A stretch of 64,000 nt of DNA from Dyella terrae (GTDB lineage Bacteria; Pseudomonadota; Gammaproteobacteria; Xanthomonadales; Rhodanobacteraceae): positions 806,001 to 870,000 of the forward strand of contig NZ_SIZZ01000001.1 of NCBI RefSeq assembly GCF_004322705.1. Direction: 5' to 3'. This document shows positions 55,077-63,509 of the stretch, piece by piece; the first letter of the stretch is position 1, and the number at the start of each line of letters is the position of its first letter. A program made the translations under genes and the position numbers. The notes under the pieces were generated by a model, which was not told the origin of the DNA, did no database searches, and worked only from the letters and a program-made list of their open reading frames with translations.

Positions 55077-57248
55077 ATGCCAAGCGCGGCCCCATCCACG
55101 CCGGCGCCGGACTTCCGGTACCGCGCGTTCATCAGCTACAGCCACCACGATGCCGCGTGGGCCGAATGGCTGCACAAAGCCCTGGAAACTTACCGCATCC
55201 CTTCGCGGCTGGTGGGATCGATCACATCGGCGGGGAAGGTGCCCCGGCGCCTGACACCTGTTTTTCGCGACCGTGACGAACTGGCATCGGCGACCGATCT
55301 GTCGGGGAAGGTCAATGAAGCACTGGCCGAATCCGCCAACCTAATCGTGATCTGTTCGCCGCATTCGGCGAATTCGCGATGGGTGGAAGAGGAGGTCCAG
55401 GCATTTCGTCGCCTGCGACATCCCGACCGCATCTTTTGCCTGTTGGTAGAGGGTGAGCCACAGGCCGAGGAGTGTTTCGTGCCGGCCTTGCGACCCGGAC
55501 GCAACCACAGGGCCGAACCCATCGCAGCCGACGCGCGCAAAGACAAGGACGGCAAGCGCAACGCCAAGCTCAAGTTGATCGCGGGCATGCTGGATGTCAG
55601 CTACGACAGCTTGCGTCAGCGCGAACTCCAGCGCCGCATCCGGCGCTTGACGGCGATCGCCGCCGCGGCGCTGTTCGTCATGGCCGTTACCACGCTGCTG
55701 GCGATTGCAGCGTTGTTTGCCCGGCATTCGGCCGTCGTCGCACGCGCCGATGCAGAGCGACGCCAACGCCAGGCCGAAACCCTGGTCGACTTCATGCTTG
55801 GCGATCTTGCCGAAAAGCTCGATCAGGTTCGCCGCCTCGACATCATGGAAGACGTCGATACCAAGGCGATGCAGTACTTCGCTTCGATGCCCAACACGGA
55901 TGTCACGGACCAGGTGCTTGCACAGCGGGCGAAGGTGCTCGAGCGCATTGGCAGCGTGCGCCAGTCACAAGGTCATCTGACGGATGCGATCGCCTCGTTC
56001 CAGGCCTCGTCCAAACTGGCGAAGTTGCTCAGCATGCGAGCACCCAACGACACGGATCGCGAGCTGCAGTATGCGCGCACGTTGTCCTACATCGGCCAGG
56101 CGCGCTGGTTTCAGGGTGAGCTCGATCAGGCGCGCAAGGCCTTCGATGAAGCACGGATGGTCCTGACACGCGCCGGCCGGCAGAAGCCGCTCGACCTCGA
56201 GCTGCTGTTTGAGCTTGAGATGGTGGAGAACAACATCGGCCACGTGCTCGAAGCCGAAGGGCGCCTCGACGAAGCGATGGCCGCTTATCGCAGCGCGCTG
56301 CAGTTGTCTGGGCAATTGGTCGCGGCCGATCCCGAGCGTGCCGAATGGGTGGTCGAGCTCGGCGGCGCGCACAACAACCTGGGCAAGCTGGCCTTGCTCG
56401 ATGGCGACCTGATCACGGCCGTCGCCGAATACAGCGCCGATGACGCCATCGAATCCCGGCTCTCAGCGAAGCACCCGGAGGACAACGGCCAGCGCGAATC
56501 CATGCTCACGGTGCGCGCCATTCTCGGCCGCACCCTGGCGCTGGCCGGATCGCACGAGGCGGGTGCGCAGATGCTGCGCCAGTCGGTCGACATGGCCAAC
56601 ACCTTGATGACCTCCAATCCCCAGAACAACGACTTCCGCGAGAACCACGCGCGCTACGCCACGCAACTGGCGCGCCTGGAGCGCCTGGCAGGACATCAGG
56701 CCGTCGCGGCCGGGCTCACGGGACCCGCGCTGGACATACTCGAGGCACTTGCCCGCCAGAATGCGAGCAATGCGCGGCTTCAGCGTGAACTTGCCGAGGC
56801 ACGCCTGGAGTCCGCGGCGCAACAGCTAAAGGCGGGCAAGACGGCCGAGGCACGAGCACAGGCGCAAGCGGCGTCCGACACGCTGGAGCCCTTGCTCGCG
56901 ACTCAACCCAACGACCGCGCCATCCTGCTCGCCGCTTTGACATCACGGCTCTTGCTGGCCGCCACGTCCACGCGACCGGACGAAGCACGAAGACACTACG
57001 TTGCCGTCAACGCCGCCGTCCTTGCGCAAACCAGCGGGCGGGGCGATCCGCGCATGCGCGCCCTGCAAGTGGAGGCGCTGCTCAAGCTGGGTCGCAAGAC
57101 CGACGTGGAGCCCACCATTCACCACCTTTGGGAAAGCGGTTTCCGCGATCCCGCCTTTCTGGAGGCACTCGCGCGAGCCCAGATCAACTACCCCGTGAAT
57201 ACCGCATTCCGCAAGCACCTGCTCGCGGACAACGTGGTGGCGCATTGA
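55077..57248 (+). CDS. TIR-TM-TPR protein
   Basis: A 723-aa protein. The TIR domain (~10-130) shows YRAFISYSHHDAAWAEWLH, VFRDRDELASATDLS, LIVICSPHSANSRWVEEEV, in which the first or second Glu of WVEEEV aligns with the catalytic Glu of NAD-cleaving TIRs. A membrane segment follows at ~190-218 (LTAIAAAALFVMAVTTLLAIAALFA), then a helical region (FMLGDLAEKLDQVRRLDIMEDVD) and TPR-type repeats (~285-600, GHLTDAIASFQASSKLAK; GRLDEAMAAYRSALQLS). ATG 55077 is favoured over GTG 55074; GGAGG lies upstream. Likely a membrane-bound NADase or signalling adaptor. Divergent from the SLOG-like gene. Confidence 0.88.
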   Translation: MPSAAPSTPAPDFRYRAFISYSHHDAAWAEWLHKALETYRIPSRLVGSITSAGKVPRRLTPVFRDRDELASATDLSGKVNEALAESANLIVICSPHSANSRWVEEEVQAFRRLRHPDRIFCLLVEGEPQAEECFVPALRPGRNHRAEPIAADARKDKDGKRNAKLKLIAGMLDVSYDSLRQRELQRRIRRLTAIAAAALFVMAVTTLLAIAALFARHSAVVARADAERRQRQAETLVDFMLGDLAEKLDQVRRLDIMEDVDTKAMQYFASMPNTDVTDQVLAQRAKVLERIGSVRQSQGHLTDAIASFQASSKLAKLLSMRAPNDTDRELQYARTLSYIGQARWFQGELDQARKAFDEARMVLTRAGRQKPLDLELLFELEMVENNIGHVLEAEGRLDEAMAAYRSALQLSGQLVAADPERAEWVVELGGAHNNLGKLALLDGDLITAVAEYSADDAIESRLSAKHPEDNGQRESMLTVRAILGRTLALAGSHEAGAQMLRQSVDMANTLMTSNPQNNDFRENHARYATQLARLERLAGHQAVAAGLTGPALDILEALARQNASNARLQRELAEARLESAAQQLKAGKTAEARAQAQAASDTLEPLLATQPNDRAILLAALTSRLLLAATSTRPDEARRHYVAVNAAVLAQTSGRGDPRMRALQVEALLKLGRKTDVEPTIHHLWESGFRDPAFLEALARAQINYPVNTAFRKHLLADNVVAH

Positions 57249-57323
57249 TCCGGACGAGCGGGGCAGAGCACGAGACGAGCAGGGAAGTCACCCGTTCATT
57301 CCACCATCACCTGGAGAACAGCC

Positions 57324-57779
57324 ATGCAGTCCCGCGAAGCCAAGCAAATCGTCATCGACGTCGAACTCCACCACGACTACAAGCATCCCGATGCGAAAGG
57401 CCATGACGACCTCAACATGCTCGTCATCAACCAGGGCAAGCATCATCACAGCTTCGCCAAGTGCGGGACCAACGACGGACCGCACACCATTACCTGGCGC
57501 CTGACGGGCAATGCCAGCGAAGGCGAGTTCTGTGGCCTGGACGAGAAAGACAATCCCGGCTTTTGCTGGCTGATTCGCCAGCCGAACGGGAAGGTGTTTC
57601 AAAAGCTCCGCGTCAACGACAAGACCATCAGCATCGAAAACCACCATCACCATCAGGACACTGAAGGCCACTGGCACTACCAGCTTTTTGCGCGGGTGAA
57701 CGGACAGGTTTACGGCGTGCCGCTGACGTTTGCTTGCGGGTTTGCGATGAGCACGAATCCGTCGATCAAGAACACCTGA
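57324..57779 (+). CDS. Small histidine-rich protein, unknown function
   Basis: A 151-aa protein 75 bases after the TIR gene, same strand, GGAG before ATG 57324. It is rich in His (VELHHDYKHPDAKGHDD, GKHHHSFAKCG, ENHHHHQD) and has four Cys, with a beta-rich feel (TITWRLTGNASEGEFCGL, HYQLFARVNGQVYGVPLTFACGF). No signal peptide is seen. It may bind metal. I do not recognise the family. Position makes it a possible third part of the TIR/SLOG unit, but it could be independent. Confidence 0.7.
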   Translation: MQSREAKQIVIDVELHHDYKHPDAKGHDDLNMLVINQGKHHHSFAKCGTNDGPHTITWRLTGNASEGEFCGLDEKDNPGFCWLIRQPNGKVFQKLRVNDKTISIENHHHHQDTEGHWHYQLFARVNGQVYGVPLTFACGFAMSTNPSIKNT

Positions 57780-57805
57780 GTGCAGCCAGCGCCTCGCCAA
57801 GGTCG

Positions 57806-58708
57806 TTACTTTTCAGCTTCAAGCTCAGTGCGCGCCACGGCGAGGCGCTTCTTCTGATCCGACGTGATTTTCGGGTAATCGAGATCGAGCTTGGCCACCG
57901 CCTCGACGATGGCCGCGGCAACGACAAGCCGCGTAAACCATTTATTGTCGGCAGGAACCACATACCAGGGTGCTGCTTTGGATGCGGTGGCACGAATCGC
58001 TGATTCGTACGCTTCCATGTAATCGTCCCAGTACTGACGCTCCTTGACGTCGGACGCCGAGAACTTCCAGTGCTTCTCGGGTTTGTCGAGGCGCTTCATG
58101 AAGCGCTTTTTCTGCTCATCACGCGATACATTCAAATAGAACTTCAGGATCACCACACCCTGGCGACTCAGGTAATCCTCGAAACCGGCAATATCGGAAA
58201 GACGCTCGCGCCAGATGTCATCGCTGACAACCGAGGAGGGCAGGTTCTGCGCCTTGAGCAACTCCTGATGTACGCGAACGACGAGTACGTCTTCGTAATA
58301 GGAACGGTTGAAGATGCCTATGTGTCCGCGCCTGGGCGTTTTCGAGTGATACCGCCAGAGGAAGTCGTGAGCAAGCTCCTCGGATGATGGCTGCTTGAAT
58401 GACTGAACGCTGCAACCCTGAGGATTCACGCCGGACATAACGTGCTTGATGGTGCCGTCCTTGCCCGCCGCGTCCATGGCCTGGAACACCAGTAATACGG
58501 ACCAGGAACTTTGTGCATAAAGCACATCCTGTTCCAGGGCCAGCCATTCCGATCCACGCTCCAGGAGCTCGACGGCATCGTCCTTGTCCATCTTCAATCC
58601 CTGGGTGTCGCCCGGATCAAAGTCCTTCAGGCGGAAGCCTTTGCCATCGACCACGCGAAAAGGTTTGGTATACCGCCGGAGGGTTTCCAGCATTTCTTTG
58701 CGTTGCAT
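57806..58708 (-). CDS. ppk2: Polyphosphate kinase 2 family (PPK2) phosphotransferase
   Basis: A 300-aa enzyme that transfers phosphate between polyphosphate and a nucleotide. Walker A is MDAAGKDG at residues 78-85, the second loop is FNRSYYEDVLV, and the lid has SDIAGFEDYLSRQGVVILKFYL and KRFMKRLDKPEKHWKFS. GVNPQGCSVQSFKQPS is typical of the polyphosphate:AMP/ADP phosphotransferase branch (class II/III), so the direction and nucleotide are uncertain. ATG 58708 is chosen for CAGGAG upstream, and removes an unlikely 30-residue extension. Convergent with the His-rich gene, 26 bases apart. Confidence 0.93.
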   Translation of the reverse strand: MQRKEMLETLRRYTKPFRVVDGKGFRLKDFDPGDTQGLKMDKDDAVELLERGSEWLALEQDVLYAQSSWSVLLVFQAMDAAGKDGTIKHVMSGVNPQGCSVQSFKQPSSEELAHDFLWRYHSKTPRRGHIGIFNRSYYEDVLVVRVHQELLKAQNLPSSVVSDDIWRERLSDIAGFEDYLSRQGVVILKFYLNVSRDEQKKRFMKRLDKPEKHWKFSASDVKERQYWDDYMEAYESAIRATASKAAPWYVVPADNKWFTRLVVAAAIVEAVAKLDLDYPKITSDQKKRLAVARTELEAEK

Positions 58709-59026
58709 GGAGATGCTCCTGCAGACGAACGTGGACCGGCAGCGACACCAGGCGCGTTCTTGAACCAGGCGCGCCGGCGCTGAGCGACATGCTCCCAAGA
58801 GAACTTCACTCTACAAACTGACCGAGTTCAAGGTCGCAAAACTACTTAGGCCCGGTTACGTGGTGGCACGATCAGGCGACTACAGATGGGCAAGTGAAAG
58901 CTCGACTCGAGTCAGAGCGCAGGAGCCACGCCGGGGGGGCTAAGGAGCAAGGCCAGCTGTTGGGGGAATGGGAGAAGGCAGGACTCTGGGGTGTGGTCTG
59001 CGGCTGGCCAGATAGGCCTATTTCGT

Positions 59027-59054
59027 ATTTGACATAATATACATTATGCGCAAT
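59027..59054 (-). other. dif: dif: XerC/XerD chromosome-dimer resolution site
   Basis: On the minus strand the 28-mer reads ATTGCGCATAA (XerC arm), TGTATA (centre), TTATGTCAAAT (XerD arm). The remembered E. coli dif is GGTGCGCATAA-TGTATA-TTATGTTAAAT: centre identical, one change in the XerD arm and changes only at the outer end of the XerC arm. Such a site occurs once per chromosome, in the terminus, or in Xer-exploiting phages and plasmids. Confidence 0.88.
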
Positions 59055-59101
59055 TAAGGATGGCGGTTCTCAGGGTCACGGTTGTCGCCATCCTCTTAAT
59101 T
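59052..59101. repeat. Inverted repeat beside dif
   Basis: AATTAAGGATGGCG (59052-59065) and CGCCATCCTCTTAATT (59086-59101) form an inverted repeat with a two-base bulge around a 20-base loop. It starts inside the outer end of the dif XerC arm. It is not associated with a nearby gene end, so it may be a recombination or protein-binding site rather than a terminator. Confidence 0.6.
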
Positions 59102-59280
59102 CCGTCGTTTGTCCGCTAATCGTGTCATCTCCGCTTATTCGGTCATCCTTTGACACCGCGCTACTTTCCTACGCGGTTGCGCCGGTTGCCGGTGGAATCG
59201 GCAAGACCAACTAACAGAGTTCCGCAGGAAAAGGATTCAGGCGGACCAACTCCTGCTGGAGCGTCGCCGAACCGCAATGG

Positions 59281-59511
59281 TCATTTTTTCTTGGGCATGT
59301 CGTGTACGAGCTGATGCAGGCTTTTGCCAGTGCGCTCACGGACGGTCTCGAGTTTGGCATCCGATCGAATGCCTGCGGCAAACCCCTCGCCGTACTCGCG
59401 CCGCAAGGTGGCCACCTTGGTGTCGCCCCGTTTCTGGCGGATTTCACCGGCCTTCGGTGGGTTTTGGTCGCGGGTACGGCCATCCAGTCCGCGCGGTAGC
59501 TTGGTCGCCAT
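59281..59511 (-). CDS. Small basic protein, unknown
   Basis: A 76-aa protein with a strong ribosome site (AAGGAG 8 bases before ATG 59511). It is lysine/arginine-rich (MATKLPRGLDGRTRDQNPPK, VATLRREYGEGFAAGIRSDAK, LHQLVHDMPKKK), with no membrane segment. It follows the membrane zinc-ribbon gene by 10 bases, so they form an operon. No family is recognised; a nucleic-acid-binding role is possible from charge only. Confidence 0.7.
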   Translation of the reverse strand: MATKLPRGLDGRTRDQNPPKAGEIRQKRGDTKVATLRREYGEGFAAGIRSDAKLETVRERTGKSLHQLVHDMPKKK

Positions 59512-59521
59512 GCATCGCTCC

Positions 59522-59860
59522 TTAGATAGAGTGGTTTTTGTCGCAGCCCAGGCAGCGCCGATACGCGCCCCAGCGCCCGTGGCGTTCGCGGCCTAACAGG
59601 CAATCACATACATAGCACGTGTCCGTGCGGCCTTGTCGCCAGCGGAGCAGCCGAACCATTTGAACAAGGTAATACAGCGCACTGGCACCCACGCCAAGCG
59701 CTACAAGGATAGCCGGCAGATTGGGCCAGGCCGGTGCGCCGCCCACGGCTACCGGCAGATCCGACAAGACCTTGGCCGGTACGGCCACCAGTAGCGCGGC
59801 CATTAGCGGCACCACACTCGGCATCAATAGACGGGCGCACATCCGAGATACGTACGACAT
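59522..59860 (-). CDS. Membrane protein with C-terminal zinc ribbon
   Basis: A 112-aa protein with two hydrophobic segments (LMPSVVPLMAALLVAVPAKV and LPAILVALGVGASALYYLVQMV) and a C-terminal CYVCDC...RRCLGCDKNH, i.e. two CxxC knuckles typical of a zinc ribbon. GGAG lies 10 bases before ATG 59860. Operon with the small basic protein. The function is unknown; it is the first gene on the left of the recombinase, divergent from it. Confidence 0.72.
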   Translation of the reverse strand: MSYVSRMCARLLMPSVVPLMAALLVAVPAKVLSDLPVAVGGAPAWPNLPAILVALGVGASALYYLVQMVRLLRWRQGRTDTCYVCDCLLGRERHGRWGAYRRCLGCDKNHSI

Positions 59861-60162
59861 CCGAGCTTTCTCCCCGTAAGTTCGCCGGGATCGTGGCGGA
59901 TTTCGATCTCAAATCTCGCGACAACCCAACACCGTCGATGAGTCCGTATGCAATGGCTGGATGCGATCGATAGTCTTTGGTCGCTGTGGCCGATCGAGGC
60001 GCCATCAGGATTGCGCGGCGAGTCATGGGTTCGCGCATGAAGATATTGCCACAACCCATTGAAAATAAGAAATATATTGCATTATTTAAAATAGCCAATA
60101 ATGGCACTTATTCGCTATCATGGGTTGTCGCCGCCGCCTGGCGCGCCCCGGGGATGCCCGTC
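59861..60162. promoter_or_regulatory. AT-rich promoter region before the recombinase
   Basis: About 300 bases without a gene. 60058-60120 is markedly AT-rich (GAAAATAAGAAATATATTG, then CATTATTTAAAATAGCC) in contrast with the flanks, and suits a promoter or nucleoid-protein site. No dif or att duplicate was found in it. Confidence 0.45.
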
Positions 60163-61281
60163 ATGACCGAGCCAACCACCCTTCCCCTTCGCGTCGTCGA
60201 TGCGCTGCAGGAGCTGACCGCGGTGCCGGCGATCGCGCCCGACATTCATGCACCACGCCCGGCGATGGCCGCTTCGGTCGAGGCCGTGCTCGAGCGACTT
60301 GCCAGCTGGTCCGCGGACTTCGCCGAAGGCAGCGCACCGGCGACGGTAAAAGCGGTCCGCTCGGACTGGACGCAGTACCTGGCGTGGTGTGAAACGAGCA
60401 GGGCCACTCCCCTGCCCGCCTCCGTCGAGCAACTCGAAGCGTTCTTGTCGGCCGCCATCGACAAGGGGCGCAAGCGCGCCACGGTGGATCGCTATCTGTA
60501 TACCGTCGGTCTGGTGCATGTCGCCGCGGGTTTGCCGAGTCCGTCTAAGGATCCAGATTGGCCGGTCAAATGGAAGAAACTGATTCGGCGCCTCAAGACC
60601 ACCGGTGGCCATGCCCGCAAGCAAGCCGGCGAACTGGATAGCGCCGGCATCCAGACCATCCTCGTCTCGCTGGGTGACAGCCCCCGCGATCTGCGCGATG
60701 CGGCGTTACTGTCAATCGCCTCGGACACCTTGTGTCGCGAGTCGGAGCTGGTCGCCATTTGCGTCGAGCACCTGCATCACAACCGCCGACGTAACGCCTG
60801 GTCCCTGCATGTGCCGTTCTCCAAGACCAACCAAGACGGCGCGGCGCCGGACTATCGGTTTGTGAGCCAGGAGACAATGGCACGGGTGCGCGCGTGGCAA
60901 GCGGCGTCCGGCATCGACGAGGGTGCCCTCTTCCGATCCACCGGCGGGCGGCCGAAGGCCGGCGGTCATTCCGAAGATGCGTTGCTACCCCAAGAGGTGG
61001 CGCGGATCTTCCGGCGGCGAGCCAAAGCGGCCGGCTTGGAAAATGCGGCGAGCATCAGTGGGCATTCCGCGCGAATTGGCTCCGCTAACGACCTGGCCGA
61101 GCACGGGGCAACGGGAACGCAAATTCAGCAAGCGGGCGGCTGGAAAACGGACCGCATGGTGACCTGCTACACCCGTCGATCTCAGGCCGGCTCGGGGGCG
61201 ATGGCGGCTCTTCGCGCGATGCGTAAGGACGGAATGCTGCCACATGACTCCCCCTCACCCTCGGTGGAAGAAGAGAAGTAG
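60163..61281 (+). CDS. Tyrosine recombinase/integrase
   Basis: A 372-aa tyrosine site-specific recombinase. The N-terminal SAM-like arm (~40-125, APATVKAVRSDWTQYLAWCE, ERLASWSADF) is followed by the catalytic domain: Arg192 (DTLCRESELVAI), Lys near 221 (FSKTNQDG), His301 and Arg304 (SGHSARIGSAND), Trp327 (QAGGWKTDRM) and Tyr336 (VTCYTRRS). All catalytic positions are present, so it should be active. It is larger than XerC/D (about 300 aa) and of the phage/island type. ATG 60154 is an alternative start. It lies 1.1 kb from the dif site and next to a NACHT gene. Confidence 0.92.
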   Translation: MTEPTTLPLRVVDALQELTAVPAIAPDIHAPRPAMAASVEAVLERLASWSADFAEGSAPATVKAVRSDWTQYLAWCETSRATPLPASVEQLEAFLSAAIDKGRKRATVDRYLYTVGLVHVAAGLPSPSKDPDWPVKWKKLIRRLKTTGGHARKQAGELDSAGIQTILVSLGDSPRDLRDAALLSIASDTLCRESELVAICVEHLHHNRRRNAWSLHVPFSKTNQDGAAPDYRFVSQETMARVRAWQAASGIDEGALFRSTGGRPKAGGHSEDALLPQEVARIFRRRAKAAGLENAASISGHSARIGSANDLAEHGATGTQIQQAGGWKTDRMVTCYTRRSQAGSGAMAALRAMRKDGMLPHDSPSPSVEEEK

Positions 61282-61353
61282 CGCTCTCAGATTGTATGAT
61301 CGGTCTAGTGCGAGATAGGGACTATAGGGGCTCGCCGGTTAACGAGGGGAACC

Positions 61354-63435
61354 ATGGATATATCCGTTGACCTGCTGCCACAGGCAGCCAGGATTGTGAA
61401 GTACGTAACAACCCAGCCGCTCTGGGTGCTCATTACGGAGGCGACAGTCATATTGGGGACTGCCGCCAAATGGGTGAAGCCTATCGCTCGCTTTGTTGAA
61501 TGGGCTCATGGTCGGAGAGCCATCGCTATCGCGGAATCACTGAAGCGGATGACTCATGTCGCCAGCTTTAACGATGCAGAGATTCGCGAAGCAGTTCAAC
61601 AATACATTACCCCGGACGCCTCCAACGTCGACCCTACCGATGACGATGATCTTCGTGATTTCGCCTCCGTTCGCGAAGGCATCTTCGCGGTGGTGGAGCG
61701 CGCACTATCCGCTGGCAGCAGTGCGCGCCTCCTCATTCTGGCCGATTCAGGCATGGGGAAAACTACGCTGCTGTTGAATATCTTTGCACGCGAGCTCAAA
61801 AAGCCTGCCAAGCGTCGTCGAGAGATGGCATTAGTGCCACTTGGCAGAGCGGATGCCGACGAGCAAATCAAGGCGGTTACCGATAAGCGCAACACTATCC
61901 TGCTTCTGGATGCCCTTGATGAGGACACGCAAGCCATTGACGATCACAAGTTGCGCCTGCAACAGATCATGGGACTGTCGGCGGATTTCAAATCAGTCAT
62001 CATGACATGCCGAACGCAGTTCTTCGCCAATGACAAGACTATCCCAACCACCTCTGGCGTGGCGCGAGTTGGCCCTAAGAAGGCAGGAACACAGGGATCC
62101 CAACATTTTCAACGAATGTATCTGCTGCCCTTTACTCCGCGGCAGATTGATGAGTACCTGCGGACAATCACGCCTTGGTATGGGTTGCGAAAGCGCCGCC
62201 GAGCTCACCATCTAGTTGCCCGCATCCCTGAGTTGACTGTTCGCCCGATGCTGCTTGGCTTGTTGCCAGACTTACTCAGGCGAGAGGATGAATTCAGCGA
62301 ACTCTGGGACCTCTACCATTTCATGGTGGACAGCTGGCTGATGCGTGAAAGCCACTGGATCGAACCCCAAGAGCTATTGGGAGTTTCAAAAAAAGTGGCC
62401 GTCGATATATACCTAAATCGATACGCCCGGCGGTCGGAGCGGTTGTCGTTGGACGATCTCGCTGTCCTGCTCGAAAGAAGTTCTTCGAGCATCGAGACCT
62501 GGAAGCTCACTGGTCGCTCACTTCTCAATCGCGACTCGGCTGGAAACTACAAATTCGCTCATCGAAGCATCATGGAGTTCTTGTTCGTTGCCGCACTCGT
62601 CGGTGGCAGTGACGAATGTGCTTCTGTGATGTGGACTGACATGATGCGTGACCTATTCTTGAGCTGGGGTCGCAGCGCCAGCGACGAGGCCAGTCTTGCA
62701 AGGGCTCAGTGCTTGCTTGAGCAAATTGGCCTGTCAGACACCGGTATTTTCCCCATTGTCGAGACATACGAACCTGCCACACGCATTGAGGCGCAGTGGG
62801 TACGCCGAGCGGTGGGGCGGTCGACAGACATGCGGGCAAAAGCAGGCATTCCGACAGCCTGGCGGAAATGGACGAGCCGCGTGATCGAGCGTCAAAATGT
62901 CGTGCGTGCGTACGAGTTTTCAGAGGGGTTGGTTTGGCAGTGCGTGGACATGCGGACAACGCCAGATCCGGAAGTGTTTCGCGTCCATCGAAAAGAGGAT
63001 CAGTACCTGGATCGAAAGCACTGTGAATGGACGCGCCCCACCTTGGCGGAATTCTATTCATTGACCCAAGTGCTAGTCGCACATGATGCCTTCCCGCTAC
63101 ATGAAGATGATCTCTATTGGCTCCGAGACGAAGACACACAGAACCTGGCCATGGCGCGATTGCGGCGAACAGGCAAAGAGCCAGCCGCCGTTGCCGAGTT
63201 TCGTGATGGTGCCCGTCTTATCGTTGCCAACGTCGCCAGCATCACGGAAGACTGGGCGTTGGATGTTTACGCGGTACCGAAGGTTCAAGGGCGAGCGCAA
63301 GGGCGGCAGCACTACCCTGTCGCGACAATGGCGCTTCAGGTCGTCGTGTGGCGTGGGCGTGCAGAGGATCGCTGGACCACAGAAGCCCGCGATCCTGACT
63401 GGAGCATGAGGAACCAGGCAAGCAGGTCACGGTGA
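61354..63435 (+). CDS. NACHT/STAND-type NTPase, likely defence gene
   Basis: A 693-aa P-loop NTPase. A hydrophobic N-terminus (~22-45, PLWVLITEATVILGTAAKWV) may anchor it. Walker A is ADSGMGKTTLL at ~130-140, Walker B NTILLLDALDED at ~180, sensor-like VIMTCRTQFF at ~215, then PFTPRQIDEYL and a helical lid with RSLLNRDSAGNYKFAHRSIMEFLF, the usual NACHT winged-helix end. The C-terminal ~230 residues are not recognised (EFYSLTQVLVAHDAFPLHEDDL; ARLIVANVASITEDW). No N-terminal nuclease or TIR effector is seen. Base composition is visibly lower in GC than the left part of the window, which suggests transfer. It follows the recombinase by 72 bases. Confidence 0.82.
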   Translation: MDISVDLLPQAARIVKYVTTQPLWVLITEATVILGTAAKWVKPIARFVEWAHGRRAIAIAESLKRMTHVASFNDAEIREAVQQYITPDASNVDPTDDDDLRDFASVREGIFAVVERALSAGSSARLLILADSGMGKTTLLLNIFARELKKPAKRRREMALVPLGRADADEQIKAVTDKRNTILLLDALDEDTQAIDDHKLRLQQIMGLSADFKSVIMTCRTQFFANDKTIPTTSGVARVGPKKAGTQGSQHFQRMYLLPFTPRQIDEYLRTITPWYGLRKRRRAHHLVARIPELTVRPMLLGLLPDLLRREDEFSELWDLYHFMVDSWLMRESHWIEPQELLGVSKKVAVDIYLNRYARRSERLSLDDLAVLLERSSSSIETWKLTGRSLLNRDSAGNYKFAHRSIMEFLFVAALVGGSDECASVMWTDMMRDLFLSWGRSASDEASLARAQCLLEQIGLSDTGIFPIVETYEPATRIEAQWVRRAVGRSTDMRAKAGIPTAWRKWTSRVIERQNVVRAYEFSEGLVWQCVDMRTTPDPEVFRVHRKEDQYLDRKHCEWTRPTLAEFYSLTQVLVAHDAFPLHEDDLYWLRDEDTQNLAMARLRRTGKEPAAVAEFRDGARLIVANVASITEDWALDVYAVPKVQGRAQGRQHYPVATMALQVVVWRGRAEDRWTTEARDPDWSMRNQASRSR

Positions 63436-63509
63436 TTGACTATAAGCTGCTACGGATCGGGTCAGTTCGCTCAACTAGCAGGCGCTTCACTCAATTAAAA
63501 CCTCATGAG

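Larger units (their letters stand above)
58709..59280. other. Gene-free terminus region carrying dif
   Basis: No open frame here looks coding on either strand. 58800-58980 has purine-rich stretches (CCGGGGGGGCTAAGGAGCAAGG). 59000-59160 carries the dif-like site and the inverted repeat described below. The composition becomes AT-richer around 59020-59060. Confidence 0.6.

Noticed and set aside
60058-60100. AT-rich strip before the recombinase as a second dif site
   Set aside because: It has ATATATTGCATTAT but neither Xer arm nor the TGTATA centre.
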